Source: Moorena producens 3L (GTDB taxonomy: Bacteria; Cyanobacteriota; Cyanobacteriia; Cyanobacteriales; Coleofasciculaceae). Taken from it: DNA of 64,000 nt. Under the pieces are notes generated by a model. That model worked only from the letters and a program-made list of their open reading frames with translations, searched no databases and was not told the origin of the DNA. The DNA lies in NCBI RefSeq assembly GCF_000211815.1, contig NZ_GL890840.1:18649-82648 (forward strand). Reading direction: 5' to 3'. A program made the position numbers and the translations under genes. Positions 1 through 9,701 of this stretch are shown piece after piece (position 1 is the first letter of the stretch; every line of letters starts with the position of its first letter).

Positions 1-90
1 TGTAGCTTCAAAAGCTAGCCCACAGGTAATCCCAGCAAACAAACCAAAAATTAACAAAAAATACGGTGGGTCTGGCCAAAAATTATACAC
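1..90 (-). CDS. Partial small membrane protein (5' end only)
   Basis: Reading leftwards from a GTG at 88-90, an open frame runs to the window edge without a stop. It encodes a start resembling MYNFWPDPPYFLLIFGLFAG followed by more hydrophobic residues. A GGAG ribosome-binding site lies six bases upstream (97-100 on the plus strand). The sequence looks like the first transmembrane segment of a small membrane protein. I do not recognise the family, and only about 30 codons are visible, so the call rests on the RBS, the open frame and the hydrophobicity. Confidence 0.4.
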   Translation of the reverse strand, partial: MYNFWPDPPYFLLIFGLFAGITCGLAFEAT

Positions 91-165
91 AAATAACTCC
101 TAATCTTCATGGTTTTACTGCCTGTGAAGATTATGACAAAGAATGACACCTTATCCAATAGCAAA

Positions 166-220
166 GGGAACAGGGAATAGGGAATAGGGAATAGGGAATA
201 GGGAGTAGGGAATAGGGAAT
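166..220. repeat. Heptameric tandem repeat (GGGAATA)n
   Basis: About seven near-perfect copies of the 7-bp unit GGGAATA (variants GGGAACA and GGGAGTA) lie in the intergenic region. This is the short tandemly repeated repetitive type common in filamentous cyanobacteria. Short open frames across it are low-complexity and not credible genes. Confidence 0.85.
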
Positions 221-301
221 CAAAAATTCTCACAATCCTGTTTTATTCAATAGCTGTTCCCGTAGCCCATTAGCTGTTGGCGTAGCCTGCGCGTAGCGCA
301 T

Positions 302-379
302 ATGCTGATAGCTGAATGCTGATAGCTGAATGCTGATAGCTGAATGCTGATAGCTGAATGCTGATAGCTGAATGCTGAA
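302..379. repeat. 14-bp tandem repeat (ATGCTGATAGCTGA)n
   Basis: Five direct copies of a 14-bp unit occupy this stretch. It is preceded by GC-rich palindromic sequence (GCGTAGCCTGCGCGTAGCGC, about 280-299). The unit is the reverse complement of repeats found near 9.6, 31.0 and 36.2 kb, so this is one dispersed family. The rest of 91-554 holds this repeat, the heptamer repeat, and a short inverted repeat (GGTGGGTTA at 401-409 against TAACCCACC at 438-446) that could act as a terminator-like hairpin. No gene is seen. Confidence 0.85.
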
Positions 380-554
380 TATAATCTTATAGTTTCCTAG
401 GGTGGGTTAAGCGCAGCATTGATTTTTTTTCGGGCTGTAACCCACCAAATCCTATAACGTTTGGAAGCGCTAATTAAATAACAACAAGTAGTGAATAGCC
501 AGGAGTCAGTAGTTACGATAAGGATATTCCTTATCGGCCAGTTGCTCTGACACA

Positions 555-2276
555 CTATTTGGTACTCACAGCAGGAGCTTTCGGTAAAATAGCCCCAATC
601 CCATCACTGGAAATAGTACTTAGTGCATTCAAAGCTACATTGAATAAACGTCCTGGTGGTAAATCATCTTTGACTAAGTTCCACAGACTCTGAATTTCTG
701 CTCCATGGAGTTGGTCATCTTCGGTTAACGCTAACAACAGTTCACGTCGCAAAAACTGACCTTCCTCAGACAAGAGATACTGCAAACCAAGTTGAGCGGT
801 TGGGAGCAAATCAAAGTTCTGATCAGACCGAGCGATCGCAATCATATTTTCCAGTCGTTCCCACTGGAATTTACCGTCTTTGAACAACACCTCAATCAAA
901 CGCCGCCGCATTTGTGGGGTTTCACCGGTAAGCAGACGCTGAGCTACATAGGGGTAGGAAACCTCGACAATTTTGAAGTTGGGATCTAAGGTCAGTGCCA
1001 GTCCTTCCTGAGTCACCAGAGAACGGATAATTAAGGAAAACTTGGCTGGTACCCGGAAAGGATAGTCGTACATCAACTCTGAGAACTGATCTGTGATCGT
1101 CTTGAAGTTGAAATCCCCGACACTTTCACCAATTGCTTCTCCCAACACTGCTTCTAAGGCTGGGATAATCGGCTGGATATCTGTGTTGGGTGCTAGGAAA
1201 CCTAATTTAACAAAAGCCTGGGCTAATGATTGATAATCTTTATTAATTAGATCAACGACACAGCTGACAAGAGTTTCTTTGGTGTCCTGATCTAACTGAT
1301 CCATCATACCAAAGTCAATATAGCCCATGCGTCCATCCGGAAGGGCAAATAAGTTACCTGGATGAGGATCAGCATGGAAAAAGCCATGCTCTAACAACTG
1401 ACGTAAACCAGAGGTGACACCGGTTTTAATCAAGCTTGCGCTGTCTAGTCCTAAGGCTTCAATACGTTCTGTGTCTGTTAACTTGAAGCCATCAATCCAC
1501 TCTAGGGTGAGGACACGGAGACTGCTGTAGCGCCAGTATATTGCTGGAACCTTCACAGTGGGGTCGTCTTGGAAGTTTAGAGCAAACCGTTCGGCATTGC
1601 GACCTTCATTGAGATAATTAATTTCCTCAAAGAGCTTAGTACCAAATTCATCTACAATCAAAGTTAGGTCATGACCGAGATTGAGTGGTAACCAGGGAGC
1701 AATCCAGCTAGCTGCCCAGCGCATCAAATAAAGATCTAGGGTGAGGATAGGGCGTAAATTAGGACGTTGTACCTTAACCGCCACCTCTTCACCGGTGTGG
1801 AGTTTAGCCCGATAGACTTGACCGAGACTAGCGGCTGCTACAGGTTTTGGGGAAATTTGGCTAAACAGTTTTTGGATGGAGCGCCCTAACTCTTGCTCGA
1901 TTATGGACAATGCGATTGCATTGTCAAAGGGAGGTAGCTGGTCTTGTAGTTTGATCAGTTCATCTAGAAAATCTTGCCGAATCAAGTCAGGGCGGGTGGA
2001 AAGAGCTTGTCCGACTTTAATAAAGGTTGGACCGAGGTTAGTCAGAAGTTCCCGTAGCTGTGTGGCTCGTTTTAACTTATTTTGCTCAGTCCGGTTGCCC
2101 CATTGGTCTAACTTAAAACTAAAAACAAAGCTAGCGAAACCCCAGACAATCCTCAGGCAACGCCAAATCACTACCCAAGGTCTGGAACGGTAGTAGCGCG
2201 CGATCGCTTGTGGATCATAGTACCTTTGGGGTTCATTAGACCGCTGTTCAGGAGATACAAGTTGATGCTGACTCAC
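555..2276 (-). CDS. ABC1/AarF/UbiB-family protein kinase-like protein
   Basis: This 573-residue protein belongs to the ABC1 (AarF/UbiB/COQ8) atypical kinase family, whose members support prenylquinone metabolism in bacteria, plastids and mitochondria. Visible motifs are the family lead-in KVGQALSTRPDLI, the Ala-rich nucleotide loop AAASLGQVYRA, the lysine of EVAVKVQRP, the catalytic HADPHPGNLF, and the metal-binding YIDFGMM. The length is normal for cyanobacterial members, which often occur as several paralogues. Translation appears to start at a GTG. The C-terminal 150 residues are helical and lack clear motifs. It stands alone, divergent from the sensor kinase locus. The exact substrate cannot be read from sequence. 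Confidence 0.93.
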   Translation of the reverse strand: MSQHQLVSPEQRSNEPQRYYDPQAIARYYRSRPWVVIWRCLRIVWGFASFVFSFKLDQWGNRTEQNKLKRATQLRELLTNLGPTFIKVGQALSTRPDLIRQDFLDELIKLQDQLPPFDNAIALSIIEQELGRSIQKLFSQISPKPVAAASLGQVYRAKLHTGEEVAVKVQRPNLRPILTLDLYLMRWAASWIAPWLPLNLGHDLTLIVDEFGTKLFEEINYLNEGRNAERFALNFQDDPTVKVPAIYWRYSSLRVLTLEWIDGFKLTDTERIEALGLDSASLIKTGVTSGLRQLLEHGFFHADPHPGNLFALPDGRMGYIDFGMMDQLDQDTKETLVSCVVDLINKDYQSLAQAFVKLGFLAPNTDIQPIIPALEAVLGEAIGESVGDFNFKTITDQFSELMYDYPFRVPAKFSLIIRSLVTQEGLALTLDPNFKIVEVSYPYVAQRLLTGETPQMRRRLIEVLFKDGKFQWERLENMIAIARSDQNFDLLPTAQLGLQYLLSEEGQFLRRELLLALTEDDQLHGAEIQSLWNLVKDDLPPGRLFNVALNALSTISSDGIGAILPKAPAVSTK

Positions 2277-2373
2277 GCTGAGTATAGGCCTCTCTAATAA
2301 ATTTATAGTTTTTTATCTATCTTTTGCTTTTTATTAAATAAGTATACACAAGTACATATACAATAACTCGGTG

Positions 2374-2504
2374 TTTAAGTCCAATAGTTCATGTAGGGTG
2401 GGCAGTGCATCAGACAGATAATGAAGCTTGCAAACCACGTTGGTAGGCACTGCCCACCCTAGGATGAATGACAATGGTGCAAGATCTCACTTTAAGTCCA
2501 ATAG
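2374..2504. repeat. Hairpin element flanked by 14-bp direct repeats
   Basis: A 15-bp perfect inverted repeat (TAGGGTGGGCAGTGC at 2394-2408 against its complement at 2447-2461) lies between two copies of TTTAAGTCCAATAG (2374-2387 and 2491-2504). The arrangement resembles a small non-autonomous palindromic element, but the direct repeats do not abut the stem, so they may not be a target duplication. The remaining gene-free DNA between the kinase start (2276) and the sensor gene (about 2858) shows nothing else I recognise. Confidence 0.6.
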
Positions 2505-2857
2505 AGGGTTTAGGGCAGGTTTTGCTACCAGGACAATAGAGAGTCCCATAGAAACCTACACCAGAAACTTGCCCATTTCCTGAACTGGGGAATTAAATTC
2601 GCCACGGGTCGCACCTCTTGATGCATATATCTATAAATTTGTCAACTTCTATTATTACATTAACCGAGGCTCTAGCTTGAGATTTCAGCTGTTATTTCCG
2701 TGTTATCACCGACAGTCTTTAAATTAAAACTTCAGCAGAATCCTCCATGACGGGGCTAAATCAACAAAGCAACAATGGTGTCATATCGATTCCGGTGGTA
2801 TCGTAGCGAACAAGCATGGGCAATCTGTTGATTTATCTACGTTGATTTATCTACACT

Positions 2858-5800
2858 ATGCTGTTTCCACGATTGCCCGCAGCAAATCGGCACTACCGGA
2901 TTGGATACCAGTTACAGACGCACGAAAATGCTTTGCCAGCAAGCAACTTTCCCTGGATTATGCAAGATTCTCCATCTTTCCCTAACCCTTCCCAAGACAT
3001 TCGGTTAGGCTGCCTACAGTGGTTTTATAACTTACCACTAAGTAGTAAGCTGCTTACTGGTTTGTTTGCCTCTGAGCTAATTTCTCTGATTGGATTCTTC
3101 GGCGTCGCTGCTTCAATGATCCTAACAGGAGGGCAAATCGAACTACGAGACCAAGCTGAGTCTGAATTAGCAATCACCGAGACCAACTACAATTCTCAAA
3201 TTGAGCAAACTAAGCTGGGCTTCCGTGGTCAAGCCGATAATGCTGCCATCATTGCTGCTGCGATCGCTGATCATTCTGGTCAGCCCATAAAACCAACCCT
3301 CAAGGCTGAAGTCAGACGGGTTCTGAGGAACGAAATTAAAGCCCGCAACATTGAATATGGGACTTTAGTAGGTACCAATGGCAAGATTATTGCTAATGCC
3401 AACGCTGACCGGACAGGAGAGAGGTTTAATCCTAATCAATTAGTCAGTCAAGTTTTCCAGAATCGAACGGCGATTGGGACCAGTCAAATTGTCAGCTGGG
3501 TTGAGTTAGCTAAGGAGTCACCTCAGCTACCGAATGGTTTTGTTGAACAAGACTCCCTAATTCGTTACACACTCACTCCAGTCACGAACCCAGAGACTGG
3601 AAGTATTGTAGCTGTCTTGGTATCTGGTGACCTGGTCAATGGCAAATTGCCCATAGTTCAGACCACTCTGCGGGGGGTGACAAAGGCTATAGTGCAATCT
3701 ACTATCGTCAGAGTTCGGGGGAAATTTAACTTAGCCACTGCTACTTTGGATAACAGTGAAGGTTTAAGATTTAGAGCAGGGGGAATCGAGTTTAGATTTA
3801 GTAAACGGGTCCCTGTTGGAGAAAGCAGTTGCCCAAACATCAGAGGTAGTTTACACACGGCAAACCTTGGGTAAACAATCTTACACTATAGTCGCTAAAG
3901 CTCTAACTAATTTTGATAGTGAAGCGACCGTAGTGTTAGTCAGAGGAACTACTGGATCCTCCTTCAATCAATTTCTTAGGAATAATTTAGAACTTGAGCT
4001 GACCGTCCTTGCTATTGCCTTAATCGCAGATGTCTTCTTGGCTATCTTGCTTGGACGAGCAATTGCTAAACCACTCAAGCAACTACAAAAACTACCCAAG
4101 AATTTGCTGCTGGCAATTTGGAAGCGCGAGTCGAGGTGTGGACGAAAGATGAAGTAGGGCAACTTACTATCAATTTCAATCCTATGGCTGACAGTCTGTT
4201 GACTGTTTTTAAGCAAAGGGAACGTTATGCAGCTCAGCAATCACGACTAAACAGTCAATTGCAGCAAGAGATTGCAGAACGTCTCCTTACTCTGGAAACA
4301 CTAAAGCTGATCGATTTTTCTCTGGATCGGGTAGGGGATGCAGTTTTTTTATCAAAACAGATGGCGGATTTTGTTATGTCAATGAAGCTGCTTGTGATTT
4401 CCTTGGCTACTCCCGTGAAGAACTACTGACGTTGCACGTTTATGATATCGATCCCTTACTGTCAAAAGATAACTGGTCGCGGTTTTGGGAAAACCTGAAA
4501 CAGCGAGGTTCTTTTAAGCAAGATTCAGTACATCGCACTAAATACGGGCGAGAATTTCCTGTAGAAATTGGGCTTAATTATTTAAAGTTTAATTATCAAG
4601 AATATAACTGTGTTATTGCTCGCGATATTACCGAGCGTAAACAGGGAGAAAATTTACTGAAACGAACTAAATTTCTGTTAAAAGCCCAACAAGAGGCATC
4701 AATTGATGGTATATTAGTTATTGATGAAAACCAAAAAATTATATGGCATAATCGGCGTTTTGGTCAGATGTGGAATATCCCAGAGGAGATTCTCAACTCT
4801 TCTGGTGACGACCAAAAACTTTTGAAAAGTGTGCTATCTAAGCTAAATAAACCTAAAGAATTTATCCACAGGCTGAAGTATCTGTGTGAACATCCCAGCG
4901 AAGTAAGTCGTGATGAAATTTACTTGAATGATGGTCGGATTTTTGACCGTTACTCTGGCTCTGTGGTGTCTGAAGCTAGTGATTACTATACTAGAATCTG
5001 GTATTTCCGAGATATCACCCAGAGAAAGCAAGTAGAAGCCCAAGTTACTCAGCTCAATCAAGAGTTGAGTAATCATGCCTTGGAACTAGAAGTAGCTAAC
5101 ACAGAACTGGCAGCAACCAAAGACTTTATCACGAACATAATTAATGCAGTATCCGATCCAATTTTTGTAAAAGATAAACATTATAAATGGAAATTTTTTA
5201 ATGATAGCTTTTGTGAGTTTATCGGATATTCTAGAGAGCAACTATTAGGTCATTCAGATTCGGAATTTTTCGTATCAGAAGAAGCTGAGGTTTTCCGAAA
5301 AACCGATCAACTCGTCATGAAGAATGGTGTCGTTAATGAAAATGAAGAATACTTTACTGATGCTAACGGTATCCTTCATTTCATTTCTACCAAGAAAACT
5401 CGTTTCTTCGATTCCAAAAATAATCCCTATATTGTGGGGGTTATTCGAGACTTGACTCATCGGAAGCAACTTGAAGACCGACTGGCGAAACTTAATGAAT
5501 GCTTTCTTGACTTTGGTAGCAATCCCGACAAAAATATTAATCATCTGGTAGCCGTTTGTGGGCAATTACTCAATGCTAGTTTCGCTCTCTATAATTGCCT
5601 GGAATACAATCAACTGGTGACATTAGGACAGTGGCAAGTCCCGCCAGATTACCCGACTATGGATAGCGCAAAAGGACGTATTTGCTACGACGTGATCCGA
5701 CAAGGAACTGATGAGTCAGTGGTCAAGCAGGATCTCCAGAATACAGCTTATGCTCAAACTGATCCCAACATTACGGCTTATAATCTGTGTACTTACATCG

Positions 5801-8331
5801 GTATTGCGGTCAAATGGAACAAAAAGGTAATGGGTTCCCTTTGTGTTTTGTATCAGCAGCAGGTAGAACCAAGTACAGAAGACAAACAACTGCTTAACCT
5901 GATTGCCAGCGCTATTGGTGTAGAAGAACAACGAAAACAGGCTCAGCAGGAACTTCAGGATAGTAAAGAGCGATTTGCTTTAGCTGTAGAAGGAGTAAAC
6001 GACGGGATTTGGGATTGCAATCTCCAAACCGGTGAAATGTATTTATCCCCTCGTTGGAAGAGTATGTTGGGGTATAAAGATGATGAAATTACCAATACGT
6101 TTGAATCCTGGACACAGATTATTCACCCAGACGACTTAGAGCAAACCTTACTCAGTTTTAATAATTACCTAGAGGGCAATTTTTTTCAGTATCAAGAAGA
6201 GTTCCGTGCTTTACACAAAGATGGCTCCTACCGTTGGCTGCTGACTCGTGGAGCGGCGCTGTGGGATAAAACAGGTAAGCCTTATCGCATAGCAGGTTCT
6301 CACACCGATATTTCAGAGCGTAAAAAAGCAGAAGAAGCTCTCAAAAGTCAGTTAACAGCTCTAGAAGCAGCTACTGATGGCATAGCATTAGTTAATCCAG
6401 CAGGTGAATACTTTTACCTCAATCAGACTCACCTGGAATTGTTTGGCTACACTCAACCGAATGAACTGGTGGGTCGGCAATGGCATATAATTTATCCACC
6501 AGAAGAAATTGAGCGTATTGAGAAGTCAGTTTTTCCCCAATTGTTTAAAACAGGAAAATGGAGTGGAGAAGCCACGGCTGTGCGCAAGGATGGTAGCACA
6601 TTTGCTGAGGAATTTTCTCTAACGTTACTTGAGGATGGTGGTTTAATCCGTGTCTGTCGAGATATTACACAGCGCAAACAGGCTGAAGAGCAGATGCAGC
6701 AAAATCATCAAAGACTGGCTATGGCTAATGCCCAGTTAGAACGGGCTACTCGTCTCAAAGATGAGTTTCTTGCTAGCATGAGTCATGAATTACGTACTCC
6801 CCTCAACGCTATTCTTGGTTTATCAGAAGCTTTGCAAGAGGAAGTGTATGGTTCGATTACAGATAGGCAGCGTAAGTCTCTCAGTACAATTCAGGGCAGT
6901 GGTCAACATTTGCTAGAACTAATCAATGATCTGCTTGACCTTGCCAAAATTGAATCTGGAAAGATGGAACTCCACATCTGTGCTGTTTCCCTCCAAAAAC
7001 TCTGCAATTCCAGCTTAATGTTTGTTAGAAACCAAGCCCATCACAAAAATATTAAGCTGACTTCTCAGGTAACTGAGAAACTATGGGAAATAGAAGTGGA
7101 TGAGCGACGTATCCGACAAGTCCTGATCAATTTGCTCAGCAATGCTGTGAAGTTTACCCCAACCGGAGGAAGCGTTATTTTAAAAGCTGAGGAAGACTTA
7201 TTAAGAAATACTATTTGTTTTAGTGTCATGGATACTGGTATTGGCATTGCTAAAGAAAATATGCCTAAGCTATTCCAATCCTTCGTCCAAATTGACAGCC
7301 GTCTGTCCCGTCGCTACGCCGGTACAGGTTTGGGTTTGGCTTTGGTGCAACGAACCATAGAAATTCACGGGGGTAGGGTAGATGTCGAGAGTGAAGTGGG
7401 TCAAGGTAGTTGCTTCAGAGTAACTCTGCCGATTAAACAAAGCGGTGAGCCAAACGGAGAATACCAGAGTGATTTGGGAGACCTAAGCCAATTTACTCAA
7501 TCCGCCATCTCCAATCCCCAAGTGCTGATCATCGAAGACTCTATTACTGCAGCTGAAGTCATTTCTCGCTATATCAGGGAAATAGGGCTACAAACCTTGA
7601 CTTACCCTGAAGGAGAAGGAGCACTCGAGCAGGTTATACAGGTCAACCCAGGGGTGATTATTCTAGATTTGCAATTGCCGAAGGTGTCTGGCTGGAAGGT
7701 TTTGGCTCAGCTAAAAGCTCATCCCCAAACCCAACACATCCCAGTGATGATTCTTTCTGTAGTGGATGAGCGATCGCAAGCGTTGGAGATGGGTGCTTCT
7801 GAATATCTGGTTAAACCAGTCTCCCGCCAACTGTTGCGCTCAACAATTAGCAAAATTTTGGGTCGTTTAGAAACACCAGAGTCAGTCAACCATGCTGAAA
7901 CTGCTCTGGTGGTTATGCCTCAAACAGCTCCAGAGTCACCGTTAATCTTAATTGCAGAGGATAATGAAACTAACATTAAGACGATTTGGGATTACTTGCT
8001 CAGCAAAGGCTATCGGTTGATATTAGCCAAGAATGGCTGGGAAGCGATTAGCCAGGCTAAAGAGTACCACCCACAGCTGATTATGATGGATATTCAGATG
8101 CCAGATATGGACGGTATTGAAGCGATTAAGCGAATTCGAGACAATCAGAAGACTAGAGAAATTCCGATTATTGCCGTAACAGCACTGGCGATGCCAGGGG
8201 ATAAGGAGAAATGTCTAGGAGCTGGCGCGGACGAATACATCTCTAAACCAGTGAGTCTGAAAAACTTGGTCAGTACTATTCAACAGTATGTTCATGTAGA
8301 GGTTAAGGATTTGCAATTAGTTAGTAATTAG
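2858..8331 (+). pseudogene. Multi-PAS hybrid histidine kinase broken by three frameshifts
   Basis: One gene is spread over three reading frames. The first frame (to about 3810) gives a membrane segment and an extracytoplasmic Cache/CHASE-like sensor. The next (about 3816-4095) gives the second membrane helix. The third restores the HAMP end (AAGNLEARVEV, 4106-4138). After a T7 run at 4344-4350 a final frame carries a PAS domain, two more PAS domains, a GAF domain, two PAS domains, HisKA (phospho-His in MSHELRTPLN), HATPase_c and two receiver domains. Protein homology is continuous across each shift. Two of the three shifts lie beside homopolymers (A5 near 4087, T7 at 4344), so sequencing error is as likely as true decay. 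The 1299-residue distal part from 4432 is intact. The true start could be the later ATG at 2960. Confidence 0.85.
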
Positions 8332-8500
8332 TTATTCGTGATTAGCGTGATTAGTCATTATTTATCAGTCCCAAGTAGGTTTAAACATACTAATCAATCG
8401 TATATAAATTAATGGTATAATAATTTATATTAGCCAAAATAAATCCCAGATATCTATATTTAATATGGTGAACTATTCAAGCGCATAAAGGGTGTTATTG

Positions 8501-9574
8501 ATGGATAGTCAAAACTCTATACTAGTAGTTGATGATGAACCCTGTGGGTTTGATGTCATTGAGGCTCTGCTATTCAAGGAAGGTTACAACTTGAGCTATG
8601 CCTCTTGTGGTCAAGAGGCATTAAACGGTCTAGAAAAAATTCAACCGGACGTAATCTTATTGGACGTAATGATGCCAGAACTTGATGGTATAGAGGTTTG
8701 CCATCGGATTAAGTCTCACCCAAAGTGGCACCATATCCCGATTATTATCGTAACGGCTCTCAATTCTAAGGAAGATCTTGCCCGATGCCTGGATGCAGGA
8801 GCCGATGATTTCCTAGGTAAACCTGTTAGTGGAATCGAACTGCGATCTAGAGTGCGTTCGATGTTGCGGATTAAAAAACAACATGATGAACTAGCTGCTA
8901 CTCTACAGCTGAGGGAAGATATGTCTCATATGATCGTGCATGATTTGAGACATCCTTTGGCTAATATTATCATATCTTGTGAGATTTTGCAGCAAACTGA
9001 ACTCAAAGAAAAACAGCAAAGAAAGACTGAACAAATCTTGAAATCAGCTCTCCAGCTGCGCTCAATGACGGATAACTTATTGATGATGGCGAAGTTACAA
9101 TCGGGAAAACTTACCCTTCATCGAGACTTGGTGGATTTCAATGCACTCGAACAAGAGGTAGTCTTAGATTTCCAAGCCATTGCTCACGAGAAAAACATTC
9201 AGCTAGTTAGCGATATACCAGAATCCAGTAATACTCTTTTAATTGATGCTAATTTAATCCGGCGTGTCTTAGATAACTTGCTCTCAAATGCCATCAAATT
9301 TTCTCCTTCACAAAGTAAAATTATACTGCAAGTAGATTATCCAGTATATCCCGAACCCCAAGCTATAATTCGCATTGCTGATTCTGGACCTGGGATTAAT
9401 GAAGAATTGCGAAAACGTATTTTTGATAAGTACGATGTGGGAAATTTAATGACTGGAATTTATCAAACTGGTCTGGGATTAACGTTCTGTAAAATGGCAG
9501 TTGAAGCCCATGGTGGTAGAATATTTGTAGAAAATAATCAACCATCAGGGTCAGTGTTTACTGTAGAAATTTAA
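8501..9574 (+). CDS. Receiver-histidine kinase hybrid (REC-HisKA-HATPase)
   Basis: A soluble two-component protein of about 357 residues. An N-terminal receiver domain (VVDDEP acidic pocket, phospho-acceptor Asp in ILLDVMMPELDG, switch Lys in GKPV) is followed by a HisKA domain (H-box VHDLRHPL) and an ATPase domain with N-box (LDNLLSNAIKFSP) and G1 box (DSGPGI). There is no membrane segment, so input presumably comes by phosphorylation of the receiver. It lies about 170 bp downstream of the large hybrid kinase in the same orientation and is a plausible partner that accepts phosphate from it; that link is inference. I chose the ATG at 8501 over an in-frame GTG at 8492 because AAGGG sits at a suitable distance. 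Confidence 0.9.
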   Translation: MDSQNSILVVDDEPCGFDVIEALLFKEGYNLSYASCGQEALNGLEKIQPDVILLDVMMPELDGIEVCHRIKSHPKWHHIPIIIVTALNSKEDLARCLDAGADDFLGKPVSGIELRSRVRSMLRIKKQHDELAATLQLREDMSHMIVHDLRHPLANIIISCEILQQTELKEKQQRKTEQILKSALQLRSMTDNLLMMAKLQSGKLTLHRDLVDFNALEQEVVLDFQAIAHEKNIQLVSDIPESSNTLLIDANLIRRVLDNLLSNAIKFSPSQSKIILQVDYPVYPEPQAIIRIADSGPGINEELRKRIFDKYDVGNLMTGIYQTGLGLTFCKMAVEAHGGRIFVENNQPSGSVFTVEI

Positions 9575-9583
9575 GTAGAAATT

Positions 9584-9669
9584 GTAAGCATTCAGCGGTC
9601 AGCGGTCAGCCGTCAGCCTTGGCCTTTGGCTGAGAGCTGAGAGCTGAGAGCTGAGAGCTGAATGCTTAC
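9584..9669. repeat. Inverted repeat with internal heptads between convergent genes
   Basis: GTAAGCATTCAGC at 9584-9596 is inverted at 9657-9669, enclosing GCGGTCA and GAGAGCT heptad repeats. It lies between the convergent stops of the histidine kinase (9574) and the aminopeptidase (9702), so it could act as a bidirectional terminator. The same GTAAGCATTCAGC module recurs near 30994 and 36207. Confidence 0.7.
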
Positions 9670-9701
9670 GAAATTTAATTAGAAGCTGTAAAAGAAAGAC
9701 T

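Noticed and set aside
51..233. 60-residue minus-strand ORF
   Set aside because: Encoded by the heptad repeat and overlapping the better-supported partial membrane protein in another frame; low complexity.
302..379. Possible CRISPR array in the 14-bp repeats
   Set aside because: Units are contiguous with no unique spacers, and no cas genes are in the window; these are plain tandem repeats. The same applies to 36207-36465.
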